A DNA stretch of 59,303 bases from an uncultured Rhodospirillales bacterium (GTDB lineage: Bacteria; Pseudomonadota; Alphaproteobacteria; Acetobacterales; Acetobacteraceae), in the NCBI GenBank assembly GCA_903893975.1, contig CAITOL010000202.1:1-59303 (forward strand). The letters are read 5' to 3'. The notes beneath the pieces were generated by a model. That model did not search any database and was not told where the DNA came from. It saw nothing but the letters and a program-made list of their open reading frames with translations. This document shows positions 46,773 through 55,836 of the stretch, piece after piece. Each line of letters opens with the position of its first letter. Within the stretch, counting starts at the first letter, position 1. The position numbers were made by a program, and so were the translations under genes.

Positions 46773-47561
46773 ATGCCGCGTCGTCTGATCGATATTTCCA
46801 GCCCGTTGCAGGCCGGCATCAAAAGCGATCCGCCGCATATGCTGCCGCAGATCGAGTATGTGGATCATCACCAGTCTGCCGGTGCGATGGCGGCGTTTTT
46901 CGAGGTGCCGGTGTCCGCGCTGCCGGATGGCGAGTATGCGGCCGTGGAGCGGGTGCAGATCAGCACCCATAACGGCACCCATCTGGATGCGCCGTATCAT
47001 TACTTTAGCAGCATGAACCACGCGCTGAAGCCGGGTGGCGAGCCATCGTGGCGGATTGATGAGGTGCCGCTGGAATGGTGCTACCAGCCGGCGGTGAAGC
47101 TGGATTTTCGCCATTTGCCGGATGGGTATGTGGCCACGCCCGGCGATGTGCAGGCAGAGTTGAAGCGGATTGGCCACACGCTGGCGCCGCTGGAGATTGT
47201 GGTGGTGAACACCGCCGCCGGGGCGAAATACGGCCAGGACGACTATGTGGATAGCGGCTGCGGCATGGGCAAGGCGGCGACGCTGTGGATGCTGGAGCAA
47301 GGGGTGCGGCTGGTGGGCACGGATGCGTGGAGTTGGGACGCGCCGTTCAGCCACACCAAAAAGCGGGTGGCGGAGACCGGCGATGCCGGGTTGATCTGGG
47401 AAGGCCATCGGGCCGGGCGGGAGATTGGCTACTCGCATCTGGAGAAGCTCGGCAACCTCGCCGCGTTGCCGGCGGATGGGTTTGAGGTGATTTGCTTTCC
47501 GGTGAAAGTGCATCGCGGCAGCGCGGGATGGACCCGGGCGGTGGCGGTGTTGCCGGCGTAG
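46773..47561 (+). CDS. Cyclase-family metal-dependent hydrolase (kynurenine formamidase-like)
   Basis: This 262-residue protein has the family signature HNGTHLDAPYHY, the HxGTHxDxPxH zinc-binding motif. Late residues include GTDAWSWD and the FEVICFPVKVH end. Relatives hydrolyse formylkynurenine or act in lactam or polyketide chemistry, so the substrate is open. GGAGGG at 46760 sets the start at ATG 46773 rather than the GTG at 46737. Confidence 0.87.
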   Translation: MPRRLIDISSPLQAGIKSDPPHMLPQIEYVDHHQSAGAMAAFFEVPVSALPDGEYAAVERVQISTHNGTHLDAPYHYFSSMNHALKPGGEPSWRIDEVPLEWCYQPAVKLDFRHLPDGYVATPGDVQAELKRIGHTLAPLEIVVVNTAAGAKYGQDDYVDSGCGMGKAATLWMLEQGVRLVGTDAWSWDAPFSHTKKRVAETGDAGLIWEGHRAGREIGYSHLEKLGNLAALPADGFEVICFPVKVHRGSAGWTRAVAVLPA

Positions 47562-47715
47562 TGCGGTCCGGGGGAATTGACGCGTAATTGCGGGCAATGC
47601 ACGGCAATATGCCGATGGGTTAGATAGATCACACGCGCAACGACCGTTAGCTTCATGGGCGCAGGCAGGCATCGGATTTCCGTTGTGATACCGTTGCAGT
47701 GTCCAGGAGCCGTCG

Positions 47716-48411
47716 ATGTTCGCGCAATCCCCCCACGTGTCTGGCCTGACGGTCGCTGTGCTGCTGGCCGCCTGCCTGGTTGCCGGCCCGGCCGGCCCGG
47801 CCGGCGCGACGGTCTACAGCTACACCGAAACCGGAACGATTGCGGCGGGGCAGATTGACTACAACGGGGTTTTCGGCGCCGGCGGTGCTAATCTCGGCGG
47901 CCAGACGGTCAGCTTCACCTATCGTTTCGATACCTCCCTTGCCACGGCCGGCGGTAGCTACCTGACCTATAATTATCTGCAATATACCGGCGGCGATCCG
48001 GCTGGGATGGTGGCGCGCGTCACAGTCGGCGGGGTGACCATCGCCGCCGCTTCAACCGGGTTTTCACAGATCACCGACAGTAATCCGACCGGCAACCCGG
48101 GCTTGGCTAGCACCGTCGATACCGCCATCGCCTTTACCGTCGAAGACGCGGTGGATGTGATCGCGCTGCGGCTGAATGCCTCGGCCGTCTTTAGTCTTGG
48201 CGACCTTATCGCCACCGGCTTGGGGGCGATCGATCCGTCGCAGCAACAGGCATTCTATGCCAGCAACCAAGGCGTCGGGCGGGAGGAGTTGCTGTATTTC
48301 ACCGCAAATCCTGTGCCTGAACCCGCGGGCGCGAGCGTGTTCGGCATCCTGGGGCTGGTCGGCTTGGTTGCGAGATGGCGCGCCCGAACTGTCGGGATAG
48401 TTTACAGTTGA
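47716..48411 (+). CDS. Secreted PEP-CTERM-like protein, copy 1
   Basis: The 231-residue protein has a signal peptide (hydrophobic LTVAVLLAACLVAG, cleavage near GPAGA) and a beta-rich, Ser/Thr/Gly-rich body. The tail has PVPEPAGASVFGILGLVGLV followed by RWRAR, the layout of a PEP-CTERM sorting signal. Such proteins are processed by exosortase and tied to exopolysaccharide or biofilm. The ETGTIAAGQID motif and later blocks match the next gene, so they are tandem paralogs. No exosortase gene is in the window. GGAG precedes the ATG. Confidence 0.78.
   Translation: MFAQSPHVSGLTVAVLLAACLVAGPAGPAGATVYSYTETGTIAAGQIDYNGVFGAGGANLGGQTVSFTYRFDTSLATAGGSYLTYNYLQYTGGDPAGMVARVTVGGVTIAAASTGFSQITDSNPTGNPGLASTVDTAIAFTVEDAVDVIALRLNASAVFSLGDLIATGLGAIDPSQQQAFYASNQGVGREELLYFTANPVPEPAGASVFGILGLVGLVARWRARTVGIVYS
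47783..47805 (+). repeat. Nine-base tandem repeat in the signal-peptide region
   Basis: The unit CCGGCCCGG occurs about two and a half times and encodes AGPAGPAG at the end of the signal peptide. Copy-number change would keep the frame. Confidence 0.6.
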
Positions 48412-48466
48412 ACCGCATTCGAAGCGATATCTATCCGTAAGATGATGTTTTGGCATGTAAATTTTG

Positions 48467-48484
48467 TTGGCGCAGTTCCTGCTT
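48467..48484 (+). promoter_or_regulatory. Sigma-54-like promoter ahead of PEP-CTERM copy 2
   Basis: TTGGCGCAGTTCCTGCTT has the invariant GG (48469-48470) and GC (48481-48482) ten bases apart and TGGC and TGCT flanks close to consensus. A start near 48494 would leave about 47 bases before the ATG. Confidence 0.5.
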
Positions 48485-48540
48485 AATAGGCTTTGAACGT
48501 CGTATTACTGGCGCTCCGACCGTCAACCTGGGAGTATTCA

Positions 48541-49251
48541 ATGCAAATCGTGCGGCGCAGTTTAACTTTGGCCCAGCTTGGACGTGTAGGGTTGGGAGTT
48601 GTCGGGCTTGGACTCGCTGCGCTTGGTGCGCCGGCGGCTATCGCCGCACCGTTCAGCTACACTCTGACCGGAACGATTTTAAGTGGCCAGACCGACAACA
48701 TCGGCGCGTTTGGCACCGCCGGGGCAAGTTTGTCCGGCCAGGCAGTCAGTTTTACCTTCAGCTACGACCCGACACTTGTCAGCTATTCCGGCCAGCAGAG
48801 TTACTATGAATTTCTGATCTACAACAACGCTGCCGGGGCTGCCGATTCGGTCACCATCGGCAACACCACCTATTCCGTGAGTTCGGGGACGGGCTACTCG
48901 GCGGTGCAAACCGAAAACGGAACCGGCAATCCTGCGCTCGCCGACCTGTATGACACCCAAATCAGTTTCAACATGACCGACGGCACCCAAGATCTCGTCC
49001 TTAATCTCTATTCTTTAAGTCATTTCGCCATCGGTCAGATCGGCACTGTCGGGCTAGGGCCGATCGACCCGACGCGTCCGCTGGATTTCTTCCTCAGCAC
49101 GGATGGTGGGACGACGTATGACAACATCTACTTCACGGCTGACGCGCAGACGACGCCGGCACCCGAGCCGGCCACGCTGGCGCTGCTGGGCGCCGGGCTT
49201 GCGGGCCTTGGCGGTGTACGCCGGCGCCGTGCTGGGTTCAAGCCCGGCTGA
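48541..49251 (+). CDS. Secreted PEP-CTERM-domain protein, copy 2
   Basis: The 236-residue protein has a signal peptide ending near PAAIAAP. The beta-rich body shares the YTLTGTILSGQ, NPALADLYDTQISF and GLGPIDPT blocks with copy 1. A clean PEP-CTERM tail follows: PAPEPATLALLGAGLAGLGG then RRRR. It should be exported, anchored and processed by exosortase. ATG at 48541 follows GGGAG; a longer frame to 48493 would precede the signal peptide. Base composition is slightly less GC-rich than neighbours. Confidence 0.88.
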   Translation: MQIVRRSLTLAQLGRVGLGVVGLGLAALGAPAAIAAPFSYTLTGTILSGQTDNIGAFGTAGASLSGQAVSFTFSYDPTLVSYSGQQSYYEFLIYNNAAGAADSVTIGNTTYSVSSGTGYSAVQTENGTGNPALADLYDTQISFNMTDGTQDLVLNLYSLSHFAIGQIGTVGLGPIDPTRPLDFFLSTDGGTTYDNIYFTADAQTTPAPEPATLALLGAGLAGLGGVRRRRAGFKPG

Positions 49252-49263
49252 TTGGGCCTGCGA

Positions 49264-49292
49264 GAGCGGTTTCACGCTCGGTGAAACCGCTC
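49264..49292. terminator. Bidirectional hairpin between PEP-CTERM copy 2 and phaC
   Basis: Twelve-base perfect arms GAGCGGTTTCAC and GTGAAACCGCTC flank the loop GCTCG, between two convergent genes. No U-tract follows on the plus strand, so it may be a Rho-assisted or bidirectional terminator, or a dispersed palindromic element. Confidence 0.6.
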
Positions 49293-49350
49293 CAGATCAT
49301 CGTGCATCAGGCTAAGAGTGGTTCGCGACGGCAGCCAATGTGATGCGGCC

Positions 49351-51240
49351 TTAGGTGGCGATCACTTTCACATAGCTCCCCGGAGCGTCCTCAATCACCG
49401 CAAGCCCGCCCTCGCCAGGGGTGCGCGCCTTGACTTGCTTTTTGTCGTGCTCGCGGATCCAGCGATTCCAGTCCGGCCACCACGAGCCTGCCATTTCGGT
49501 GGCGCCGGTGAACCAGTCTTCCGGCTCGGCGGGCAGTTCGGTGTTGATCCAATGGCCGTATTTGCCGCCATCGGGCGCGTTGACCACGCCGGCGATGTGG
49601 CCGGAGGCGGCGAGGACGAAGCGGTTTTCGCCGCCGAGCAGGTGAGTGCCGCGATAGGTGGCACGCCAGGGGGCGATATGATCCTCGCGGGTCGAGAGGA
49701 AATAGGCCGGGGTTTTCACCGTTGAGAGGTCGATCGGGGTGCCCGAGAGGGTGATGCCGTTCGGCTTGGCCAGCAGGTTGGCCTGATACATGTTGCGCAG
49801 GTAGAAGCTGTGCATCTTCGCCGGCATGCGGGTGGAATCGCTGTTCCAGTAAAGCAGGTCGAACGGGAACGGATCATTGCCGAGCAGGTAGTTGTTGACC
49901 ACGAACGACCAGATGAGGTCGTTGGCGCGCAGCATGTTGAAGGTGGTGGCCATTTCGGCGCCTTCGAGGTAGCCGCGCTTGTTCATTTTATCTTCGAGGG
50001 CGGAGAGTTGCTCCTCGTCGATGAACACGTTCAGCTCGCCGCTGTCGCGGAAATCCATCAGGCAGACGAAGAAGGTGGCGGTTTTGATCCGGGCGTCGTT
50101 ATGCGCGGTCATGTAGGCGAGGGTGGAGGCGAGCAGGGTGCCGCCGAGGCAGTAGCCGATGGCGTTGACCTCCCGCTCCCCCGTGGCCGCCTCGATCGCG
50201 TCGAGGGCGGCGAGGATACCTTCCTGCATGTAATCGTCGAAGTTTTTTTCCGCCAGTGTCTCATCCGGGTTGACCCAGCTGACCATGAACACGGTGTGAC
50301 CCTGGTCTGTGGCCCATTTGACGAAGCTGTTCCGCGGCCGCAGGTCGAGGATGTAGAATTTGTTGATCCAGGGCGGCACGATCAGCAGCGGGCGCTTCAG
50401 CACCTTCTCGGTCGTCGGGGTGTACTGGATGAGCTGCATCAGGTCGTTTTGGTAGACCACCTTGCCCGGCGTGACGGCGATGTTGTCGCCGATGCGGAAG
50501 GCGTCGGTATCGGTCATTTTGATTCGCAGGTCGCCCTTGCCGCGTTCCAGGTCGGAGAGCAGGTTGTTCAGGCCCTTGATGAGGTTTTCGCCGCCGGTTT
50601 CGGCGGTTTTGCGCAGCACTTCGGGGTTGGTGAACAGGAAGTTGGACGGTGACATCGCGTCGATAAACTGGCGGGCGTAGAAATCCACCTTTTGCGCGGT
50701 GGCGGGGTCGAGGCCCTCGGCGTCTTTCACCACGTCGTTCACGTAGCGGGCGGAGAGCAGGTAGGACTGGCGGATGAAGTCGAAGACTTCGTTATCCTTC
50801 CAGGCTTCGTCCTTGAAGCGTTTGTCCTTCGGGTCGCCCTTGATGATGTCCTGCGAGGCGATGCCCATCATGCGGCGGGTGGTGGACTGCCAGAGCGACA
50901 TATAGTCCTGCCAGAAGCCGAGCTGGGTTTGCAGCAGCTTGGCCGGGTTGGCCATGAGCTTGGCGGTCATTTCCAGGAAGGCGTGGCCGATGTTCAGCGG
51001 GTCCGGCTTGGCGGGGGCGCCTTCGGACTGGCGCTTCAGCCAATCCTGCACGATACGCTGCGAGCGTTCGGCGATGCTGGCCATGGATTGGCTGAGCTCC
51101 GCCGGATCGGGCATTTTGACCTGGCTTAGGTCGGGCATGCCGGCGGCGAGGCCGGCGAGCCCGACCGGCATTTCGGCCTTGCCGGCCGCCGGTTTGGGGG
51201 TGGCGGGGCCTGCGTTGGCTGGCTTCTTCGCGTCGGCCAT
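49351..51240 (-). CDS. phaC: Class I polyhydroxyalkanoate synthase
   Basis: This 629-residue enzyme polymerises hydroxyacyl-CoA to PHA on storage granules. The lipase-like box GYCLGG places the catalytic cysteine at about residue 364. The aspartate is in STREDHIAPW and the histidine in ASGHIAGVVN. The N-terminal half has the class I pattern (NPAKLLQTQLGFWQDY and SQDIIKGDPKDKRFKD). ATG at 51240 was chosen; upstream frame to 51339 reads through the palindrome region. The first 45 residues are a Pro/Ala-rich linker. It is divergent from an OmpA-like lipoprotein. No phaA or phaB lies here. Confidence 0.95.
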   Translation of the reverse strand: MADAKKPANAGPATPKPAAGKAEMPVGLAGLAAGMPDLSQVKMPDPAELSQSMASIAERSQRIVQDWLKRQSEGAPAKPDPLNIGHAFLEMTAKLMANPAKLLQTQLGFWQDYMSLWQSTTRRMMGIASQDIIKGDPKDKRFKDEAWKDNEVFDFIRQSYLLSARYVNDVVKDAEGLDPATAQKVDFYARQFIDAMSPSNFLFTNPEVLRKTAETGGENLIKGLNNLLSDLERGKGDLRIKMTDTDAFRIGDNIAVTPGKVVYQNDLMQLIQYTPTTEKVLKRPLLIVPPWINKFYILDLRPRNSFVKWATDQGHTVFMVSWVNPDETLAEKNFDDYMQEGILAALDAIEAATGEREVNAIGYCLGGTLLASTLAYMTAHNDARIKTATFFVCLMDFRDSGELNVFIDEEQLSALEDKMNKRGYLEGAEMATTFNMLRANDLIWSFVVNNYLLGNDPFPFDLLYWNSDSTRMPAKMHSFYLRNMYQANLLAKPNGITLSGTPIDLSTVKTPAYFLSTREDHIAPWRATYRGTHLLGGENRFVLAASGHIAGVVNAPDGGKYGHWINTELPAEPEDWFTGATEMAGSWWPDWNRWIREHDKKQVKARTPGEGGLAVIEDAPGSYVKVIAT

Positions 51241-51284
51241 TCCTGTGGTCCTTTCCGTCGGCGGGCGGGCGCTGCTACATCTGG

Positions 51285-51305
51285 TGCCGGCCGTCACGGC
51301 CGGCA
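51285..51305. promoter_or_regulatory. 21-base palindrome between phaC and the lipoprotein gene
   Basis: TGCCGGCCGT-C-ACGGCCGGCA is perfect over ten-base arms and ends at the AGGAG ribosome site of the lipoprotein gene (51305-51309). It could be an operator or an mRNA hairpin that controls access to that site. Confidence 0.45.
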
Positions 51306-51320
51306 GGAGAGACAACGAAA

Positions 51321-52238
51321 ATGAAAGCGCGCCGCGCATCGGTTGTTACAGGGCTGAGCAGGGCGGTTCAAGCCCGTGGGGTGCATGCCGTGCATACCAT
51401 CGGAGGGCCGGCGCTGCTGGCCGCCGCGCTGGCGCTGGGGGGATGCGCGGGCAAGGCGGGCGATGGCCCGGTGGCGTGGTGGCATCAGCTGGAAGGCGGG
51501 CGGATTGCGCAGGACCGGCCGGCGCCGCCGAATGCGGATGCGCCGTATCCCAATCTGGCCAGCGTGCCGGCGCGGCCGGCGGCCACGCCATCGGATGTGC
51601 GGGCCAAGATTGCCGAGGGGCTGGTGGCGGACCGGGCCAATGCGGCCTATGGCGCCAGCCAGATTCCGTTGCAGCCGGCGCGGCCGGTGATTGTGCAGCA
51701 TCCGCCGCAGCAGGCGGACGCATCGAGTGCCACGATGGCGGCGGCGGAGCCACCGCGCGCGGCGCCGCGCGGCAAGGTGGCATCCGTGCCGCTGGCGGCA
51801 CCGGAGGCGAGCACGCCGGAGATGCCGGCGATGCCGGCGACCCCGCCGGCGCCGCCGAGCCTGCCTGGCGTGGCGCAAACCACGGCGGCCAGCCCGCCGC
51901 CAGTGGCGCCGCCGGTGGTGGCGCCGCTGCCGGCCGAGCCGGTGGCGGGGGCGCCGGTGGTGCTGAGCTTCGCCCCCGGATCGGCGGCGTTGCCCGCCAG
52001 CGCGGCCAAGGCGTTGCAGGCGCTGGCGGCGCAGCGTGGCCGCCGCAGCATTGTGGCGGCCGGATTTGGCGATGCGGCGGGGGTGGATGCGGCGAGCCAG
52101 GAGGCGGCCCTGGCGCTGGCTTTGGCGCGGGCGCGGGCCATTGCGCTGGGGCTGGCGCAGGCTGGGGTGCCAGAGGCGGCGATCCGCCAGGAGGCGCAGG
52201 CGCTGGGCGGCGGCGGGATCGCCCGCATTCAGGACTAA
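51321..52238 (+). CDS. OmpA-like lipoprotein
   Basis: The 305-residue protein has an unusually long n-region, then a hydrophobic core and lipobox LALGGC with the lipidated cysteine at 42. A Pro/Ala-rich linker spans about 100-210. The C-terminal domain (about 212-305) resembles OmpA-like peptidoglycan-binding domains (VLSFAPGSAALPASAAKALQAL), but the usual arginine/aspartate ligands are weak. It would link the outer membrane or periplasm to peptidoglycan. AGGAGAG precedes the ATG. Confidence 0.75.
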   Translation: MKARRASVVTGLSRAVQARGVHAVHTIGGPALLAAALALGGCAGKAGDGPVAWWHQLEGGRIAQDRPAPPNADAPYPNLASVPARPAATPSDVRAKIAEGLVADRANAAYGASQIPLQPARPVIVQHPPQQADASSATMAAAEPPRAAPRGKVASVPLAAPEASTPEMPAMPATPPAPPSLPGVAQTTAASPPPVAPPVVAPLPAEPVAGAPVVLSFAPGSAALPASAAKALQALAAQRGRRSIVAAGFGDAAGVDAASQEAALALALARARAIALGLAQAGVPEAAIRQEAQALGGGGIARIQD

Positions 52239-52325
52239 GCAGCCTTCGCAACTTCGCTACTGCACAAACGCCGGCTTGGCTTTATCACGCGCTAACGCTT
52301 CGCCCTTCCGACCTGGACCCTCGCC

Positions 52326-53543
52326 ATGCAAAACGACGAATTTCACCGTATCCGCCGCCTGCCGCCTTATGTGTTTGCGGAGGTGAATGCCGCCAAGGCG
52401 CAGGCCCGAGGGGTGGGGGAGGATATTATCGACCTCGGGATGGGCAATCCGGATAGCCCGACGCCGCCGCATATCGTCGCCAAGCTGGTGGAAGCGGTGC
52501 AGGACCCGCGGACGCATCGGTATTCGACCTCGAAGGGGATTCCCGGGCTGCGGCGGGCTTTGGCCGGCTATTACGAGCGGCGCTTCGGGGTGACGCTGGA
52601 CCCGGAGACCGAGGTGGTGGCGACCTTGGGGTCTAAGGAAGGGTTGGCCAATCTGGCGGCGGCGATTACCTCGCCCGGTGATACGATTCTGGTGCCCAAT
52701 CCGTCCTACCCGATCCATCAGTTCGGCTTCATCATCGCCGGGGCATCCGTGCGCTCGATCCCGGCGACGCCGAACGAGGATATGCTGCGGGCGCTGGATG
52801 TGGCGGTGCGGCATTCGGTGCCGCATCCGACGGTGCTGATTGTGAACTTCCCGTCCAACCCGACGGCGTATCTGGCGGATCTGGATTTCTACCGCGAGGT
52901 GGTGGCGTTCTGCCGCAAGCATAATATCTGGATTATGTCCGACCTGGCCTATGCGGAGATTTATTTTGAGGGCGAGCCGCCGCCGTCGATTTTGCAGGTG
53001 CCGGGGGCGATGGATATTGCGGTGGAGTTCACCAGCCTGTCCAAAACCTACAACATGCCCGGCTGGCGGATGGGGTTTGCGGCGGGCAATCGCAAGCTGA
53101 TTACCGCGCTGACGCGGATGAAGTCGTATCTGGATTATGGTGCGTTCACCCCGATTCAGGTGGCGGCGACGGCGGCGTTGAACGGCCCGCAAGACTGCGT
53201 GGAGGAGATGCGCACGCTGTATCGGGAACGGCGCGATGTGCTGATCAAGGGCTTGCAGGGGGCGGGGTGGGATGTGCCGTCGCCGCGCGGCTCGATGTTC
53301 GCGTGGGCGCCGATCCCGGAGCGGTTCGCCCATCTGGGCAGCGTTGGCTTTTCCAAGCTGTTGCTGGCACGGGCGCAGGTGGCGGTGGCGCCGGGGATTG
53401 GCTTTGGCGAATTCGGCGACACGCATGTGCGCATCGCGCTGGTGGAAAACACCCAGCGCTTGCGGCAGGCCTTGCGTAACATCCGCACCTTCCTGCAAAC
53501 CGATAATGCATCGCCTGTCGTCCTAGAGGAAAACGCCCCATGA
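52326..53543 (+). CDS. alaC: PLP-dependent aminotransferase, AlaC/LL-DAP aminotransferase type
   Basis: This 405-residue class I/II aminotransferase has the PLP lysine at about 240 in SLSKTYNMPGWRMGF. It also has the IDLGMGNPDSPTP substrate segment, YSTSKGIPGLRRAL and the NFPSNPTA motif. It would transaminate alanine or a related amino acid in the cytosol. Overlap with hom (ATGA) supports amino-acid biosynthesis. AlaC versus other members of this subgroup cannot be settled from sequence. Confidence 0.85.
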   Translation: MQNDEFHRIRRLPPYVFAEVNAAKAQARGVGEDIIDLGMGNPDSPTPPHIVAKLVEAVQDPRTHRYSTSKGIPGLRRALAGYYERRFGVTLDPETEVVATLGSKEGLANLAAAITSPGDTILVPNPSYPIHQFGFIIAGASVRSIPATPNEDMLRALDVAVRHSVPHPTVLIVNFPSNPTAYLADLDFYREVVAFCRKHNIWIMSDLAYAEIYFEGEPPPSILQVPGAMDIAVEFTSLSKTYNMPGWRMGFAAGNRKLITALTRMKSYLDYGAFTPIQVAATAALNGPQDCVEEMRTLYRERRDVLIKGLQGAGWDVPSPRGSMFAWAPIPERFAHLGSVGFSKLLLARAQVAVAPGIGFGEFGDTHVRIALVENTQRLRQALRNIRTFLQTDNASPVVLEENAP

Positions 53544-54841
53544 CCATCCGTCCGCTTTCTGTTGGCCTTGCTGGGCTTGGCACTGTTGGTGCTGGGGTGC
53601 TGGCGGTGTTGCGGGACAATGCCGAGCTGATCACCGCCCGCGCCGGCCGCCCGATTGTGGTGACCGCCGTGTCCGCCCGCGACCGGACCCGCGACCGCGG
53701 GATCAGCGTGGGTGGGTTCCGCTGGTACGATGACCCGGTGGCGCTGGCGCATGATGGCGGCGTGGATGTGGTGGTGGAGGCGATTGGCGGGTCTGAAGGC
53801 TCGGCCCGGCAGTTGGTGACGGCGGCGCTGAGTGCGCGCAAGCCGGTGGTGACGGCCAATAAGGCGTTGCTGGCGGTGCATGGCGCGGAGCTGGCGCTGC
53901 TGGCGGAGCGCGAGCAGGTGAGCCTGGCGTTTGAGGCGGCGGTGGCCGGGGGGATTCCGGCGATTAAGGCGCTGCGCGAGGGGCTTGCGGCCAATCGGAT
54001 TTCCCGCGTGGCCGGGATTCTGAACGGCACCTGCAACTATATTCTGACGGTGATGCGCGAGCAGGGCCGTGAATTCGCCGAGGTTCTGGCCGATGCGCAG
54101 CGGCTCGGCTATGCCGAGGCCGATCCGGCGTTCGACGTGGACGGCATTGATGCGGCGCATAAGCTGGCCATCCTGGCAGCGTTGGCCTTCGGCCGGCCGG
54201 TGGCGTTCGATGAAGTGCATGTTGAGGGTATCCGGCGGATTTCGGCGCTGGATATCGAACTGGCCGGGGAGCTGGGCTATCGGATCAAGCTGCTGGGGAT
54301 TGCGGCGCGGTCTGATGCCGGGATTGAGGCACGGGTGCATCCGTGCATGGTGCCGGCGACCGCGCCGATTGCGCTGGTGGACGGGGTGTTCAACGCCGTG
54401 GTGGCGGAGGGCGATTTTGTTGGCCGGGTGATGCTGCAAGGCCGTGGCGCCGGGGCGGGGCCGACGGCGTCCGCCGTGGTGGCCGATCTTATCGACATTG
54501 CGCGCGGCCGCAACACGCCGGTTTGGGGTGCGGCGCGGGCGGATCTGTCGCACGCGCCGTCGGTGCCGATGTCGTCGCATGTGGGGGCGTATTATCTGCG
54601 GTTGATGGTGCTGGACCGCCCCGGCGTGATCGCGGATGTGACGGCGGCGCTGCGCGATGCCGGGATTTCCATGGAATCGATGTTGCAGCGTGGCCGGGGC
54701 CGTAGCCCTGGGGAGGCGGTGCCGGTGGTGCTGACCACGCATGAGACGCGGGAATCGGCGATGCGGCTGGCATTGGCGCGCATTGCGGAGTTGAATACGG
54801 TGCTGGAAGCGCCGGCGATGATCCGTATTGAAGCAGCCTGA
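53540..54841 (+). CDS. hom: Homoserine dehydrogenase
   Basis: The 433-residue enzyme reduces aspartate semialdehyde to homoserine for threonine and methionine synthesis. The nucleotide motif GLGTVGAGV is near residue 12. The catalytic region includes VTANKALLAVHG, AGILNGTCNYIL and the acidic EADPAFDVDGIDAAHKL motif. A C-terminal ACT domain starts near 350 (YYLRLMVLDRPGVIADVT), which usually gives threonine feedback. The gene overlaps alaC and precedes glpX by 14 bp. Confidence 0.95.
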   Translation: MTIRPLSVGLAGLGTVGAGVLAVLRDNAELITARAGRPIVVTAVSARDRTRDRGISVGGFRWYDDPVALAHDGGVDVVVEAIGGSEGSARQLVTAALSARKPVVTANKALLAVHGAELALLAEREQVSLAFEAAVAGGIPAIKALREGLAANRISRVAGILNGTCNYILTVMREQGREFAEVLADAQRLGYAEADPAFDVDGIDAAHKLAILAALAFGRPVAFDEVHVEGIRRISALDIELAGELGYRIKLLGIAARSDAGIEARVHPCMVPATAPIALVDGVFNAVVAEGDFVGRVMLQGRGAGAGPTASAVVADLIDIARGRNTPVWGAARADLSHAPSVPMSSHVGAYYLRLMVLDRPGVIADVTAALRDAGISMESMLQRGRGRSPGEAVPVVLTTHETRESAMRLALARIAELNTVLEAPAMIRIEAA

Positions 54842-54855
54842 AGGAAAATCAGAAA

Positions 54856-55832
<977 letters not shown>

Positions 55833-55836
<4 letters not shown>

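Noticed and set aside
47577-47605. TTGACG as a -35 element
   Set aside because: No -10 hexamer lies 16-18 bases downstream.
47562-47715. Sigma-54-like site before PEP-CTERM copy 1
   Set aside because: GG-N10-GC pairs exist but lack the TGGC flank, and TTGTGATACCGTTGCA lacks the GG; below the standard applied to copy 2.
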